From Roseiarcus sp963780825 (GTDB taxonomy: Bacteria; Pseudomonadota; Alphaproteobacteria; Rhizobiales; Beijerinckiaceae), in the NCBI GenBank assembly GCA_963780825.1, contig CAWADL010000023.1, forward strand, positions 186,001 through 250,000: 64,000 bases of DNA, written 5' to 3'. Positions within the stretch are counted from its first letter, which is position 1, and each line of letters starts with the position of its first letter. The translations under genes were made by a program, and so were the position numbers. Below the pieces are notes generated by a model. That model ran no database searches, was not told the origin of the DNA, and worked only from the letters and a program-made list of their open reading frames with translations. This document shows, piece by piece, positions 19,445 through 28,734 of this stretch.

Positions 19445-19789
19445 ATGATTCGGCTGACGCTCGCCTCCGCAATCTGCCTCACTGCCCACGCGGCCTTCGC
19501 CCATCCCGCCATGACCGGCGATCCAACCACCATGGTCGCGGCGCCGAGCTCACACGCCCGCGTCGTGCAGGAAATTCCGCCGCACGCGCAGATCGACCTC
19601 GGCGAGTGCGGCGAGCGCTGGTGCGCGGCCTCCTGGCGCAACATGGATGGATACGTCCGGGTCGAGGCGGTCGCGCCCAATGACGCGCCGCTCTTCGGGC
19701 CGCCCAGGCCGCGTCCGCCGGTCTTTATTGGCCCGGTCATTTTCGGGCCGGCGTTCGGCTACGGCTACTACTACCATCGCCGCTGGTGA
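19445..19789 (+). CDS. Small exported SH3-like protein
   Basis: The 114-residue product starts with a signal peptide (MIRLTLASAICLTAHAAFA, cleavage after FAHPA or nearby). The mature part resembles a bacterial SH3 domain: VVQEIPPHAQIDLGECGERWCAASWRNMDGYVRVEAV, with a cysteine pair. It ends in a proline/glycine/tyrosine-rich tail (GPAFGYGYYYHRRW). Such proteins act in the periplasm or envelope, but the ligand is unknown. Its stop overlaps the GTG start of the thioesterase gene by 4 bases, so the two are co-translated. Confidence 0.7.
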   Translation: MIRLTLASAICLTAHAAFAHPAMTGDPTTMVAAPSSHARVVQEIPPHAQIDLGECGERWCAASWRNMDGYVRVEAVAPNDAPLFGPPRPRPPVFIGPVIFGPAFGYGYYYHRRW

Positions 19790-20274
19790 GCGATCCCGCG
19801 GCGCCGCTGGTTCTCTGGGACCTCGAAGTCGCGCCCGATTGGGTCGACTACAACGGCCACATGAACGATGCGGCCTACGCGCTGGTATTCAGCCGCGCCG
19901 GCGATCGCTGGATGGAGCACATCGGCCTCGGCGCCGACGTGCGCCAATCGACCGGCTACACGCTCTACACCCTACAAATCATGCTGCACTATTTCAGCGA
20001 GGCCAAGCTCGGCGCGCCATTGCGCGTCGTCGGCCAGTTGCTCGAGCACGACGCGAAGCGGGCGCGGCTCTGGATGGAGATACGCTCGCCGCTTGACGGC
20101 CCGGCGATCGCCGCCACCGAGCAGCTGTACCTCTCCGTGCGCCAGGCCGAGGAGACGCGCTCGGCGCCGTGGCGCGAGGAGTCGCGAGCGCTGCTGGAGG
20201 CGATGGCGCTGGCGCATCGCGAGCTCAGCTTCCCGCCGCAGGCCGGGCGCGGCATTTCGCTTAAGCGTGCGTGA
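19786..20274 (+). CDS. Hotdog-fold acyl-CoA thioesterase
   Basis: The 162-residue protein has the 4-hydroxybenzoyl-CoA-thioesterase-like pattern WVDYNGHMNDAAYALVFSRAGD with the conserved aspartate and HMN, then LHYFSEAKLGAPLRVVGQLLEHDAKRARLWMEI. The sequence is similar in style to the thioesterases acting on betainyl-CoA that accompany carnitine dehydrogenase, but no carnitine gene is present, so the substrate is open. The start is GTG 19786, overlapping the preceding gene's stop (GTGA). Confidence 0.78.
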   Translation: MSDPAAPLVLWDLEVAPDWVDYNGHMNDAAYALVFSRAGDRWMEHIGLGADVRQSTGYTLYTLQIMLHYFSEAKLGAPLRVVGQLLEHDAKRARLWMEIRSPLDGPAIAATEQLYLSVRQAEETRSAPWREESRALLEAMALAHRELSFPPQAGRGISLKRA

Positions 20275-20331
20275 ACATGGACAGGACGCGCGGCGAGGGC
20301 TAGAGGGGCGCTCTTTTTCAAGGAAGAGCCT

Positions 20332-21045
20332 ATGCGTCCGTCCAAACGCGCCCTCGACGAGATGCGCAAGGTGAGTTTCGAGCGCGGCGTCGCGCGCTAT
20401 GCCGAGGGCTCTTGCCTGGTCCGGTTCGGCGAGACCCATGTGCTCTGCGCCGCCTCGCTCGAAGACAAGCCGCCGCCGTGGCTGCGAGGGCAGGGGCGCG
20501 GCTGGGTGACCGCGGAATACGCGATGCTGCCGCGCGCGACCTCGACGCGCACGCGGCGCGAGTCGGTGAGCGGCAAAGTTTCCGGCCGCACTCAGGAAAT
20601 CCAGCGGCTGATCGGGCGGTCGCTGCGCGCCGTTGTCGACCTGCCAAAGCTCGGCGAGCGGCAGATCACCATCGACTGCGATGTGCTGCAGGCTGACGGC
20701 GGCACGCGCACGGCCTCGATCACGGGCGCGTATCTGGCGCTGCGCGATTGCCTGGCTTGGATGGCGCAGCGCTCGATCCTGAAGGACATTCCGCTGAAGG
20801 ATCACGTGGCGGCGGTGTCGTGCGGCGTCTATCAGGGGGAGACGGTGCTCGACCTCGACTATGCGGAGGATAGCGCCGCTGAGACGGACGCGAATTTCGT
20901 CATCACCGGGTCGGGTGGGCTGGTTGAAGTGCAAGGCTCGGCCGAAGGCGCGCCATTTTCCGAGGCGCAACTCTTAGGCATGCTTGGGTTGGCGCGGAAG
21001 GGCGTTGGCGAGCTGGTGAAGCTGCAGAAGGCGGCATTGGGGTAG
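20332..21045 (+). CDS. rph: Ribonuclease PH
   Basis: The 237-residue enzyme trims the 3' ends of tRNA precursors with phosphate. Hallmarks are MRPSKRALDEMRKVSFERGV, WVTAEYAMLPRATSTRTRRE, GRTQEIQRLIGRSLRAVVDL, TIDCDVLQADGGTRTASITGA and the late LDLDYAEDSAAETDANFV. Length is normal and all regions are intact. AGGAAGAG precedes the ATG. In many relatives rdgB and hemW follow; here they do not. Confidence 0.95.
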   Translation: MRPSKRALDEMRKVSFERGVARYAEGSCLVRFGETHVLCAASLEDKPPPWLRGQGRGWVTAEYAMLPRATSTRTRRESVSGKVSGRTQEIQRLIGRSLRAVVDLPKLGERQITIDCDVLQADGGTRTASITGAYLALRDCLAWMAQRSILKDIPLKDHVAAVSCGVYQGETVLDLDYAEDSAAETDANFVITGSGGLVEVQGSAEGAPFSEAQLLGMLGLARKGVGELVKLQKAALG

Positions 21046-21116
21046 AAAGATTATCGACCCGAGGATCTGGAGGCGGTCAGTCCCTCGGGACAAACGTCTC
21101 GTGCTAGGATCGCAGG

Positions 21117-21443
21117 ATGCAGGCACTCGCGATTAAAGATCCCATATTGACGCGTTTTCGAGCCGCGCTCGACGTGGCTTACGGGTCACGGCTGGAGCGC
21201 GCGGTGCTCTATGGTTCTCGCGCCCGCGGCGACGCGGGACCAGATTCTGACTACGATATCGCCGTTTTCCTTCATGATATGCCCGATCGCGGAGTTGAGC
21301 TTAGACGCCTTGCGTATTTGTCCACCGACATTCTTGAAGATACGGGCGAATGGGTTCACGCCATGCCGTATTTGGCAGGCGCCTACGATGATCCTCGCAT
21401 GCCGTTGATGCATGAAATCCGACGGGAAGGCCGAGAGTTGTGA
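21117..21443 (+). CDS. MNT-type nucleotidyltransferase (antitoxin-like)
   Basis: The 108-residue protein is a minimal nucleotidyltransferase: VLYGSRARGDAGPDSDYDIAVFL contains the GSxxxG and DxD motifs of the family. In MNT/HEPN modules the MNT protein neutralises the HEPN partner, sometimes by adding AMP to it. The next gene overlaps by 4 bases (GTGA), the usual arrangement. Whether this pair acts as a toxin-antitoxin or in a defence role is inferred. Confidence 0.85.
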   Translation: MQALAIKDPILTRFRAALDVAYGSRLERAVLYGSRARGDAGPDSDYDIAVFLHDMPDRGVELRRLAYLSTDILEDTGEWVHAMPYLAGAYDDPRMPLMHEIRREGREL

Positions 21444-21826
21444 AGCCTCAGTCCGAAGCTTTTCTCGCGAAGGCGCGGGAGCTTCTGGAGCAGGCGGACG
21501 CCGTGCTGGTTATCGGTTACGCTGATGCGGCTGGCCGTGGCGCATATCTGGCGGGTTTTCACGCTGCGCAAGCCCTCTTATTTGAGCGCCTCAGCCGCGT
21601 GTTCAAAACACACAAGGGCGTACACAGTGAGTTTTCGCGGCTTGTGAAAGATGACCCTCGGTTCGATATCGACGATCGCGCCTTTCTCGGGCACACCTAC
21701 AATCTAAAGACCATCGCTGATTATGAGGTGGGGCCTGGCGCGCAGGTCTCGCACGGGGACGGGGCTTTGGCGATTGCCGCCGCTCGCGGTTTTATCGAGA
21801 AGATAGAACAGACAATCCGATCCTAG
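21440..21826 (+). CDS. HEPN-domain protein (toxin-like partner)
   Basis: The 128-residue helical protein carries the HEPN pattern with AYLAGFHAAQALLFERL, KTHKGVHSEFSRLV and ADYEVGPGAQVS. The common RNase motif (arginine, four to six residues, histidine) is not clearly present, so an RNase activity is uncertain. GTG start 21440 overlaps the MNT gene stop. The module sits between rph and an R3 repeat, which is a typical place for a mobile accessory pair. Confidence 0.8.
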   Translation: MKPQSEAFLAKARELLEQADAVLVIGYADAAGRGAYLAGFHAAQALLFERLSRVFKTHKGVHSEFSRLVKDDPRFDIDDRAFLGHTYNLKTIADYEVGPGAQVSHGDGALAIAAARGFIEKIEQTIRS

Positions 21827-21887
21827 AGTGCGCAACGGTATCAAATAGCGGCTGGTGTAAACCCTCTCCTAGATCCCCTGGTTGAAC

Positions 21888-22035
21888 CGTCATTGCGAGC
21901 GAAGCGAAGCAATCCAGCGTTGGGGCCAGACGCAGCGGCATCAAGTTCAGCAACGTTGCGTGCCGCCGTCACATGGCGACCTTGATCCGCAGCATCGCGG
22001 AGAGGCTGGATTGCTTCGCTTCGCTCGCAATGACG
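21888..22035. repeat. R3-family inverted repeat
   Basis: CGTCATTGCGAGCGAAGCG and its mirror CGCTTCGCTCGCAATGACG bound a 148-base element between the converging HEPN and L,D-transpeptidase genes. It ends 11 bases before the latter's stop codon. Confidence 0.85.
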
Positions 22036-22046
22036 GGCCGAAGGCT

Positions 22047-24210
22047 TCACACCCCTCCCAGCGGCATCCCGTCCCGGCGTGGCTGATATCCGGCTTTCAA
22101 CGCCGCTATAATCGACGGCGGTGTCAACGCAACGACGTCGGCGCCCTCTGGCCTCGCCGCCGGCTCTCCATAGGCTCCAAAGCTCCACGGCCACAGCCGT
22201 CCGCTCGCCACCAGATGCGGGCCTTCGCGCCAAACAATCATCGCGCCGTCAGGAAGCCCCTCTAGCGCTACGCTCCGCTTCAGCCTGTCCGGATCGCGCC
22301 GCTCGGCGTCCAGCCTCAGGTCCATCTCCGGCGCTCGCATCGGGCCACCGGGAAACGCCGCCTGAAAAGCCTTCGCCTCCGCGCGCCGGCATTCGAAGCA
22401 GGGCCGGTGCCCGGCCGCCAGCGCCGTCGGCTCATCGCGAAAGAATAGCTCGGTATAGAAGCGCCCAAACACCTCGCGCCGCCGCCCCTTGAACTCGCAC
22501 ACACACGCGATCCATTGTTGGTTCGCCCAACGCCGGCGTCCGATCGTTTGATCGTCGTTGTGGAAACGCCCGCCGCGATTGCCCATCAACCGGCCGCGAT
22601 CGGCCACCGCGCGAATCTCGCCGAACGGATCGACGCGATTTTGCAGCGGCCGCGGCGCCTTCAATGATTGCGAAGGAAATTGAGGATCGGCGAGATAGGC
22701 GTCGGCGTCGAGACCGCAACTGGTTCGGGCGGCGGAGGCCGTCTCGGCGTTTTCGGCGGGAAGGTCCGCCTTGGCGGTCGCCTCGGCAGAGGGATCGATG
22801 CCATAGACGTCGTTGCGGAAGTTGACGACGCCGTCTTCGTTGGCCCAGCCGGTCAGATAGACCCAGATCACCGGCACCGGATGCGTGAGCTTGATGTCGA
22901 AACGCTCCTTCGACTTCTCCTTTTCAAGCATCGCCTGCTTGTCCCAAACGCCGCTCGGACCGCCCGGCGTCTCCTCAAGCAACCACGCCGCGTAGTCGTA
23001 GACCCCTTGCACGCGCACGCAGCCGTGGCTCAGGAAACGGAAGTCGCGGCCGAACAGCGCCTTGCCGGGCGTGTCGTGCATGTACACCGCAAGCTTGTTC
23101 GGCATGCCGATGCGGATCGAGCCCAGCGAATTGCCGGCGCCGGAATCCTGACGCAGCGTATAGTTGGCCGCGCGCTCGGTGTTCCAATCAATCGAGCGCG
23201 GCTCGAGTTCGTTGCCCTGTCCGTCGAGGATGCGGATCTTTTCGCGCGCGAGATAGCTCGGATCCCGCTGCATGTGCGGGATGATTTCTTTCTTGATGAT
23301 CGAGACGGGCACCGTCCAGGTCGGGTTGAGATTGATGACCGAGATGTGCGCGGAAATCTCTGGCGAGGGATGATCCGGATCGCCGACGATGGCGACATAG
23401 CGGTGCGCGACCTTCCCGTCCTGCACCGCCTCGACCGAGGTCGAGGGCAGGTTGACCACGACGTAGCGGTGCTCGAACTCGACGTGCTCGTTGGAGAGCC
23501 GCGCGGCGCTGGCTGAGAGTTCTTGGGCCCTCGTCTCAGCGGGCACGTTGATCGCCTTCAACGTCGCCCCCGCGACGACTCCGGTCTGGCGCAATCCCAT
23601 GCGCGCCTGGAAATGTTTGACCGCCGCGGTGAGACCCGAATCCCACTTGCGCGCGGCGGCGCCTGAGCCGGCGCTTTCGAGATCGTCCTCGATGGCGAGC
23701 CGCTTGCGCAGCTTCGCCACCGCCTCGCCGCTGGCGCCTGGGTGCAGCGCCGAGATGTTGGTCGGCCAGCCGCCGTCGGCGACGATTCGCGCGTAGCGCT
23801 CGGCGGCCTTCTGCGTCGAAAAGAAAGTCTCCGCCGTCAGCGTCGGATGCGGGTCGGTGGAGAGCGCGGTCTCCAAAGCCGGCACGACCGGGCGCGGTTT
23901 CGGCTTCGGCTTGGGGGCGACCTCCACGGGAATCGGCGCCGGAGCGGGCGTCTCGCCAGGCGTCGCCGCGGCCGGTGTAGCCGTAGGGGCGGGCGTCGTC
24001 GCAGGCGCCGTGGTTTGCACGGGGGAAGGCGCCGGCGCGGGCGAAGCCGGCGGCGTCGACGCGGCGGGTTTCGGCGCCACGATTTGCGGCGTCGCCGCCC
24101 GGGGCAGCGCTCGGCGAAGGCGAGGGCGCAGGCCCGACCTCGGCTAAAGCCGCGCCAATCGTCAGCGCGATGGCCGCCGCGCTGAGCGCCAAATGCTTCG
24201 ACCCAATCAT
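22047..24210 (-). CDS. L,D-transpeptidase with extra C-terminal domain (one frameshift near the start)
   Basis: ATG 24210 opens a signal peptide (MIGSKHLALSAAAIALTIG). One base is gained or lost near 24100, after which about 677 codons continue: a proline/alanine-rich linker, a peptidoglycan-binding region, and a YkuD catalytic domain with the cysteine in SHGCVRV, which cross-links peptidoglycan in the periplasm. After the domain end (VYLTGWANEDGVVNFRNDVYGI) the same frame runs into a further 210 residues starting at LKAPRPLQNRVDPFGE, with CVCEF and CFECRR, that look like a separate protein family usually encoded alone. A TTG codon at that junction could be an independent start. See findings. 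Confidence 0.8.
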
Positions 24211-24507
24211 GCGAGCCCGCCGTTTCCCTGTGGGGAAGGTAGCAAATTCCTACCTCAAAGAGGGTTACTAAATTGACACAGAGGCAAGTTTGCGGCGAGG
24301 CATTCGACCGCAACTCGGCGCAGCAGCGCCTTCATATCGGCTCATTGTCAGGCAAGACGGTCGCCTACGGCGATTCCAGGTCGCGGGCGGCGCGTACGCC
24401 GAAGAATTCGGGGCAGATGACGAGTTCGAAGCTCGTCGTATTTTTATCGAAACCAGGCTGAGATCGGCGCCGATGCAGCGCCGCCGCCGCAATTGGGATG
24501 GTTCATC

Positions 24508-25948
24508 ATGCAAAGCCTGAAAACATTGCTCACATCAGTGCTGATCGCGGCAGCGATCCCAACTCTCGGCGCCAGCGTCGCTTCGGCGCAGAGCTGCAGC
24601 TGCGAAGAGGGCGCCGCGCCGCGCGCTTCGCGGGCGGAGATCTATCGCCGACGAGGCGCCGCCTCCGTTGCCCGACTATGAGCAGCCGCCGCTGCCCGCG
24701 GAGGGATACCTTTGGACGCCCGGATATTGGGCCTGGAACAACTACGAATACTATTGGGTGCCGGGCACCTGGGTCGAGCCGCCGCGGCCCGGCTATCTAT
24801 GGACGCCTGGCTATTGGGGCTATTCCGACGGCTCGTATCTGTACCATCGCGGCTACTGGGGCGAGCATGTCGGCTTTTACGGCGGCGTGTCCTACGGCTT
24901 TGGATATTACGGCGCTGGATTCGTCGGCGGCCGATGGGACGGCGACCACTATTACTACAACAGCACCACCAACAATTTCGGCTCGGTCAACATCACCAAT
25001 GTCTACGAGCAGCCGGCGCCGCGGGTGAGCGAACGCGCAAGCTTCAACGGTGGCCCTGAAGGCATTCACGCCAAGCCGACCCCCGGAGAACTCGCGGCTG
25101 CAAGGCAGTCGCATCTGCCGCCGACCGCGGACCAGCGGCAGAACGCGAAGGTGGCGAGCCGCACGGAGTCGGCGTTCGTCTCCACCAACCAAGGCAAGCC
25201 GCCGGTCGCAGCGACCGCCAAACCCGGCGAGCTGAAGGGTGCATCGGTCGTGCCCGCCAAGGCCGCCGGCGGGCCGTTGCACGAGAAGAGACCAGAGACG
25301 CCGCTGCCCGGGAAGACAGAGGGCGGCAAGCCGCTGTTGGATACGGGCCCCAAGGGCGAGCCGTCCGGACCCGGCGGCGACGCCGAGCGGAAGCGGGACG
25401 AGAAGTCCGGGAAAATCGAGCCGGACGCGAACGCGCCGAAGAACGAGCGGGAGCATCGAAAGCCCGGCGACGCCAAGCCGGAGCTTCGCGACACGAAATC
25501 GGAGCCCGATCAGATCAATCCGGACGAGCGGAAGGGCGACAAGCCGAAGATCGAGCGCGAACGCCGCAAGTCGGAGGATGCCGAGGGCAAGCCCGAGCGG
25601 CCGAAGACCGAACTCGAGCGCCAGAGGCCCGACCCACGCGCGGAAAGGCCGCGGAACGAAATGGAGCGTCAGCGACCGTCGGACCTCGAGCCGCATGCCG
25701 ACAGGCCGCGAAATGAGATGATGGAGCGGCAGCGCCCACCCGGACTTGAGCCGCATGCTGACCGGCCGCGAAACGAGATGATGGAGCGTCAGCGTCCGGT
25801 CGAGCCCGAAAGGGCGCGAACCGAGATGGAGCGTCCGCGGCCGGGCCCGGGTCCCGGTCCTGGCCCGAGGCCGGAGCCGCAGCGGGGCGCGGAACATCGC
25901 GAGGGGGGTCCGAAGTGCCCGCCCGGCGCGCCGAATTGCCCGAAATGA
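24508..25948 (+). CDS. Exported Y-x-W-x-P-G-x-W repeat protein with long charged tail (one frameshift)
   Basis: ATG 24508 begins a signal peptide (MQSLKTLLTSVLIAAAIPTLG, then ASA). One extra base near 24648 shifts the frame; removing it joins ADEAPPPLPDYEQPP to the rest. Residues about 60-130 carry four YxWTPGYW-type repeats, then a tyrosine/glycine-rich part. From about residue 200 to the end the protein is a low-complexity, highly charged chain (KPE, RPRNEMMERQRP repeats) ending in PPGAPNCPK. It is probably located in the periplasm or on the cell surface. The role of this repeat family is unknown. The preceding 297 bases (24211-24507) hold no gene I can support. Confidence 0.7.
25640..25830 (+). 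repeat. In-gene tandem repeat of about 63 bases
   Basis: About three imperfect copies of a unit encoding RPRNEM(M)ERQRP followed by about ten linker residues (LEPHAD in the middle ones) lie inside the charged tail. Variation between copies is mostly at third codon positions, which suggests the protein sequence is kept. Confidence 0.6.
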
Positions 25949-26066
25949 GATCCGCGTAAAGTCATCGTGAAAGCGCGGGGGCGAGCGTGGGCCGCTCCCG
26001 GCATATCTCCTGCTAGCAAACCCGCTGGGCGGCGGTTCGTGCGCCGCGCTACCGGGAGAGCGTCGC

Positions 26067-26549
26067 TTGCGCCGCGAACAGCTGACCGAAAAGATCCTCG
26101 ACATCAAACGCGCCCGCGGCTGGAGCTGGGCGCATATCTGCGCGGAGATCGGCGGCGTCTCGCCGGTGCTGATCGTCGGCGCGCTGCTCGGCCAGATGAA
26201 GCTCGTCAAGCCGCTCGCCGCCAAGGCGGCCGACACTGTTCGGCCTCGACGAGGCGGAGCAGCGAATGCTCAACGAGACCCCTTATCGCGGCGCCCGATG
26301 CCGCCGACCGATCCGCTGATCTATCGCTTCTACGAGCTGGTGATGGTCAACGGCCCGGCCTGGAAAGCGCTGATCGAGGAGGAGTTCGGCGACGGCATCA
26401 TGTCGGCGATCGACTTCGACATGGAGATTTCGCGCGAGCCCAACCCGAAGGGCGATCGGGTGCGGATCGCCATGTCCGGCAAATTCCTGCCCTACAAATA
26501 TTACGGCGCCGAGCAGGGCCTGCCGGAATACGGATTCAAGGAGGCGTAA
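26067..26549 (+). CDS. cynS: Cyanate hydratase (two compensating frameshifts)
   Basis: Cyanase turns cyanate and bicarbonate into ammonia and carbon dioxide. The product is near full length (about 160 residues) with LTEKILDIKRARGWSW, GGVSPVLIVGALLGQMKL and the highly conserved MPPTDPLIYRFYELVMVNGP, EEFGDGIMSAIDFDM and MSGKFLPYKYYG, including the active-site arginine, glutamate and serine. Residues between AKAAD and MPPTDP are out of frame: one base is extra near 26236 and one missing near 26295. Read in the neighbouring frame, this stretch gives LFGLDEAEQRMLNETPYRGA, exactly the family sequence. The start is TTG 26067 with GGGAGAG 7 bases ahead. Confidence 0.9.
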   Translation: MRREQLTEKILDIKRARGWSWAHICAEIGGVSPVLIVGALLGQMKLVKPLAAKAADTVRPRRGGAANAQRDPLSRRPMPPTDPLIYRFYELVMVNGPAWKALIEEEFGDGIMSAIDFDMEISREPNPKGDRVRIAMSGKFLPYKYYGAEQGLPEYGFKEA

Positions 26550-26672
26550 GCAGCTGCGACGAACTAAGGTTTGACAAAGGGGCGAAAAAGCCTGCCACAT
26601 TAATTCCCGCCGCGCGCAAGGTCGCTGATACCATAAAGCGATAAACGGCGCGTCCCGGTGGGGAGGCTTGAA

Positions 26673-27095
26673 TTGGCTCGGCTCTCGAAGCTCAAAATCT
26701 TCATTTCGCACGCGTCATGCGATACGTGGGTAGCCAAGCAAATAAAGTCGCACTTGGAGCAAATGGGATGCGGCACATTCCTCGACAATGAGAATATCGA
26801 TAGCGGCGATGATTTCGAAGAAAAGCTTATCGTCGCGGCTCGTCAGTGCGACGAATTGCTTGTTTTGCTGACCCCGACGGCGCTTGAGCGAAAGTATATT
26901 TGGATGGAGATCGGGATGTTTGTCGGCGCGCGAAAGCGTGTCGTGTCGGTGCTTTACGGGGTTGAACCTGAGGATCTTCGCGGCGATCCGCAGCTTCCTG
27001 TGACCCTGAAACGCCTGCAGTGGGTCGACATTAATGAGATCGACGCCTATTTTCGGCAACTCAGAGGGCGCTTGCGTAAGCGGGGTCCAGCGTGA
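26673..27095 (+). CDS. TIR-domain protein 1
   Basis: The 140-residue product is a stand-alone TIR domain: KLKIFISHASCDTWVAKQI (box 1), a central FLDNENIDSGDDFEEKL, LLVLLTPTALERKYIWMEIG and a late PVTLKRLQWVDI. The glutamate of WMEIG is where NAD-cleaving TIR enzymes have their catalytic residue. TTG 26673 is chosen as start because GGGGAGG lies 6 bases ahead; a GTG 15 bases upstream would overlap that site. It overlaps the second TIR gene by 4 bases. There is no signal peptide or membrane segment. A role in anti-phage signalling is an inference. Confidence 0.85.
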   Translation: MARLSKLKIFISHASCDTWVAKQIKSHLEQMGCGTFLDNENIDSGDDFEEKLIVAARQCDELLVLLTPTALERKYIWMEIGMFVGARKRVVSVLYGVEPEDLRGDPQLPVTLKRLQWVDINEIDAYFRQLRGRLRKRGPA

Positions 27096-27478
27096 AATCG
27101 GTTTTCATTTCCTACGCCCGTAAGGACGCGCCGGTCGCTTGGGAGATCGCGCGCGCGCTCGCCAGTCGCGGCGTCAGTGTCGCGACCGATCAGGACCTCC
27201 ACGGCGGCGAGAACTGGCAGGATCAGATCGAAGACGCCATGGATCGCTCCGACATAGCGCTGCTTTGCGTGAGTCCAGAATACCTCGACTCCAAATGGGC
27301 TCAATTCGAGATCGGATACTGGGCTGCGCGCACTCGGGCGGGCGGCGTCAAAGCGACGCCCATTTTGCTTGGCGATGCGTCGATACCGAAGCTTTTGTCG
27401 CACTTGAACGGCATCGATGCGCGCGATCTTTCGACGCGCGAGATCGTAGACAAAGTTATGGAGAACACGCTGAGCTGA
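27092..27478 (+). CDS. TIR-domain protein 2
   Basis: The 128-residue product is a second TIR domain: KSVFISYARKDAPVAWEIARAL, TDQDLHGGENWQDQIEDAM, ALLCVSPEYLDSKWAQFEIGYW and a C-terminal GDASIPKLLSHLNGIDA. The putative catalytic glutamate is in QFEIG. It differs clearly from TIR protein 1, so the pair is not a recent duplication. GTG start 27092 overlaps the stop of the first gene, implying fixed stoichiometry. No ThsA-like or other effector gene is adjacent; the next gene converges from the other strand 15 bases away. Confidence 0.85.
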   Translation: MKSVFISYARKDAPVAWEIARALASRGVSVATDQDLHGGENWQDQIEDAMDRSDIALLCVSPEYLDSKWAQFEIGYWAARTRAGGVKATPILLGDASIPKLLSHLNGIDARDLSTREIVDKVMENTLS

Positions 27479-27493
27479 GCGTCCGCGCGTCCC

Positions 27494-28492
27494 TTAGCGT
27501 TCGTCCGCCAGCGGCGCGGGCGCGGGCCGGTCAGCGTTGCGCCCGCACGCGCGAAGGGGCGCGTGAGCGAGCGAGCGGCGGTCGCGTAGTCGTCGCGGTC
27601 GCTCGCCGACGCCGTATTCGCTCACCTCGCGTTGCCGCGATGGGACATGCAGCGTGCCGAACGCCCAGTCCCACACCGCCAGCGCGAAGCCGAGGTTCTT
27701 GTCGAAATGCCGGGGGTCGGTCGAGTGATGCACCTGATGATGCGCCGGGCTCTGGAACAGCTTGCCCGCCACGCCCTGGAATGTAATCCAGAGGTGGCTG
27801 TGGCGCAGATGACCCCAAGTCAGCATGAAGATCGCCAGCACGATGTTGCCGTTCAGCAGAGTCAGATGGCCAACGCCCGGCCCGAAAGATCCAGGTCATC
27901 AATCCGAATGTCAGGCCCGTCGTCATGGCAATGACGTTCATGAAAAAGATGATCTCTACAGGATGCTGACGCATCTCGGTAAAGGTGGTCATTACCTCCG
28001 CGGAATGGTGGACCTTGTGGAACTCCCACAGCGCGGGGATGCGATGAAAGGCGTAGTGCGATGCCCAATAGCCGAACTCATAGGCCAGCAATTCCGCGAG
28101 CGTGGCGGTCAAGCATGATCAGGCCCGGCGGCAGGCGCCGGGCGGCGTGGGCGCCGAACGCCTGCGTCAGTGCGCCGATCGCATGATCGCGCCAGAAGAA
28201 CGCGCCGACGACGAGCAGTCCGTAGCCGGATGCGAACACAAGCGTGTTGAGCGCCCACAGCCGCATGTCGACCAGCGAGGAGGGATGCAGCAGGATCCGG
28301 CGTGGAAACACCGCGCGGGCAAAGATTTTCAGGGTCGATCGCGCGCCCGCGCGCGCGCCGGCGCAGGAAGAACCAGACCAGCGTGAAGATGAGCGCGCCG
28401 CACAACGCGGGCGCGCCATAAGGCGAGCCCGCCCCGAACGTCCCGACGAGCCGTGTCCACTCGTCCCGCACCAACCAACGCAACGCTTCCAT
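27494..28492 (-). CDS. Sterol desaturase / fatty acid hydroxylase family membrane protein (several frameshifts)
   Basis: Overlapping minus-strand frames add up to one di-iron membrane hydroxylase. In order: MEALRWLVRDEWTRL and a first membrane segment (ALIFTLVWFF) from ATG 28492; LWALNTLVFASGYGLLV; EFGYWASHYAFHRIPALWEFHKVHHSAE; and HSHLWITFQG...HHQVHHSTDPRHFDKNLGFAL, which together provide the three histidine clusters. At least four shifts break the frame between 27620 and 28400, and the C-terminal 30 residues are uncertain. The enzyme would insert oxygen into a lipid such as a fatty acid, sterol or hopanoid in the membrane. It converges with the TIR genes. Confidence 0.75.
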
Positions 28493-28622
28493 CGAGCCGA
28501 CCCTCGCGGCGCCGCGGGCCTTGCCCACTCGGCGCCGGGCGAGGCTTACCTGATGCGCCGTGCAGGAAGCGTTAAGTCGAGGGGTCGATTTTGGGGCGGA
28601 CCCGCATTGGTCTCTAGCGCGG

Positions 28623-28720
28623 CGCCCCTGTAGCCGCGGTCGTTGACCGCGGTCTTGGGCCAAGCGCCTCGTTATTCGCTGTTTTTCCAAGCTGAACCCC
28701 CGCGGTCAGCTACGCTATAT
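28623..28720. repeat. R2-family bipartite element, right end decayed
   Basis: The left end TGTAGCCGCGGTCGTTGACC plus GCGGTC is intact. The right end CCGCGGTCAGCTACG is truncated. It ends 14 bases before the eipB-like stop codon. Confidence 0.75.
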
Positions 28721-28734
28721 TAGGCCTGCGGCGC

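Noticed and set aside
27494..28492. A third gene of the TIR locus
   Set aside because: The next gene is on the opposite strand, converges on the TIR pair, and belongs to the sterol desaturase family with no known link to TIR systems.
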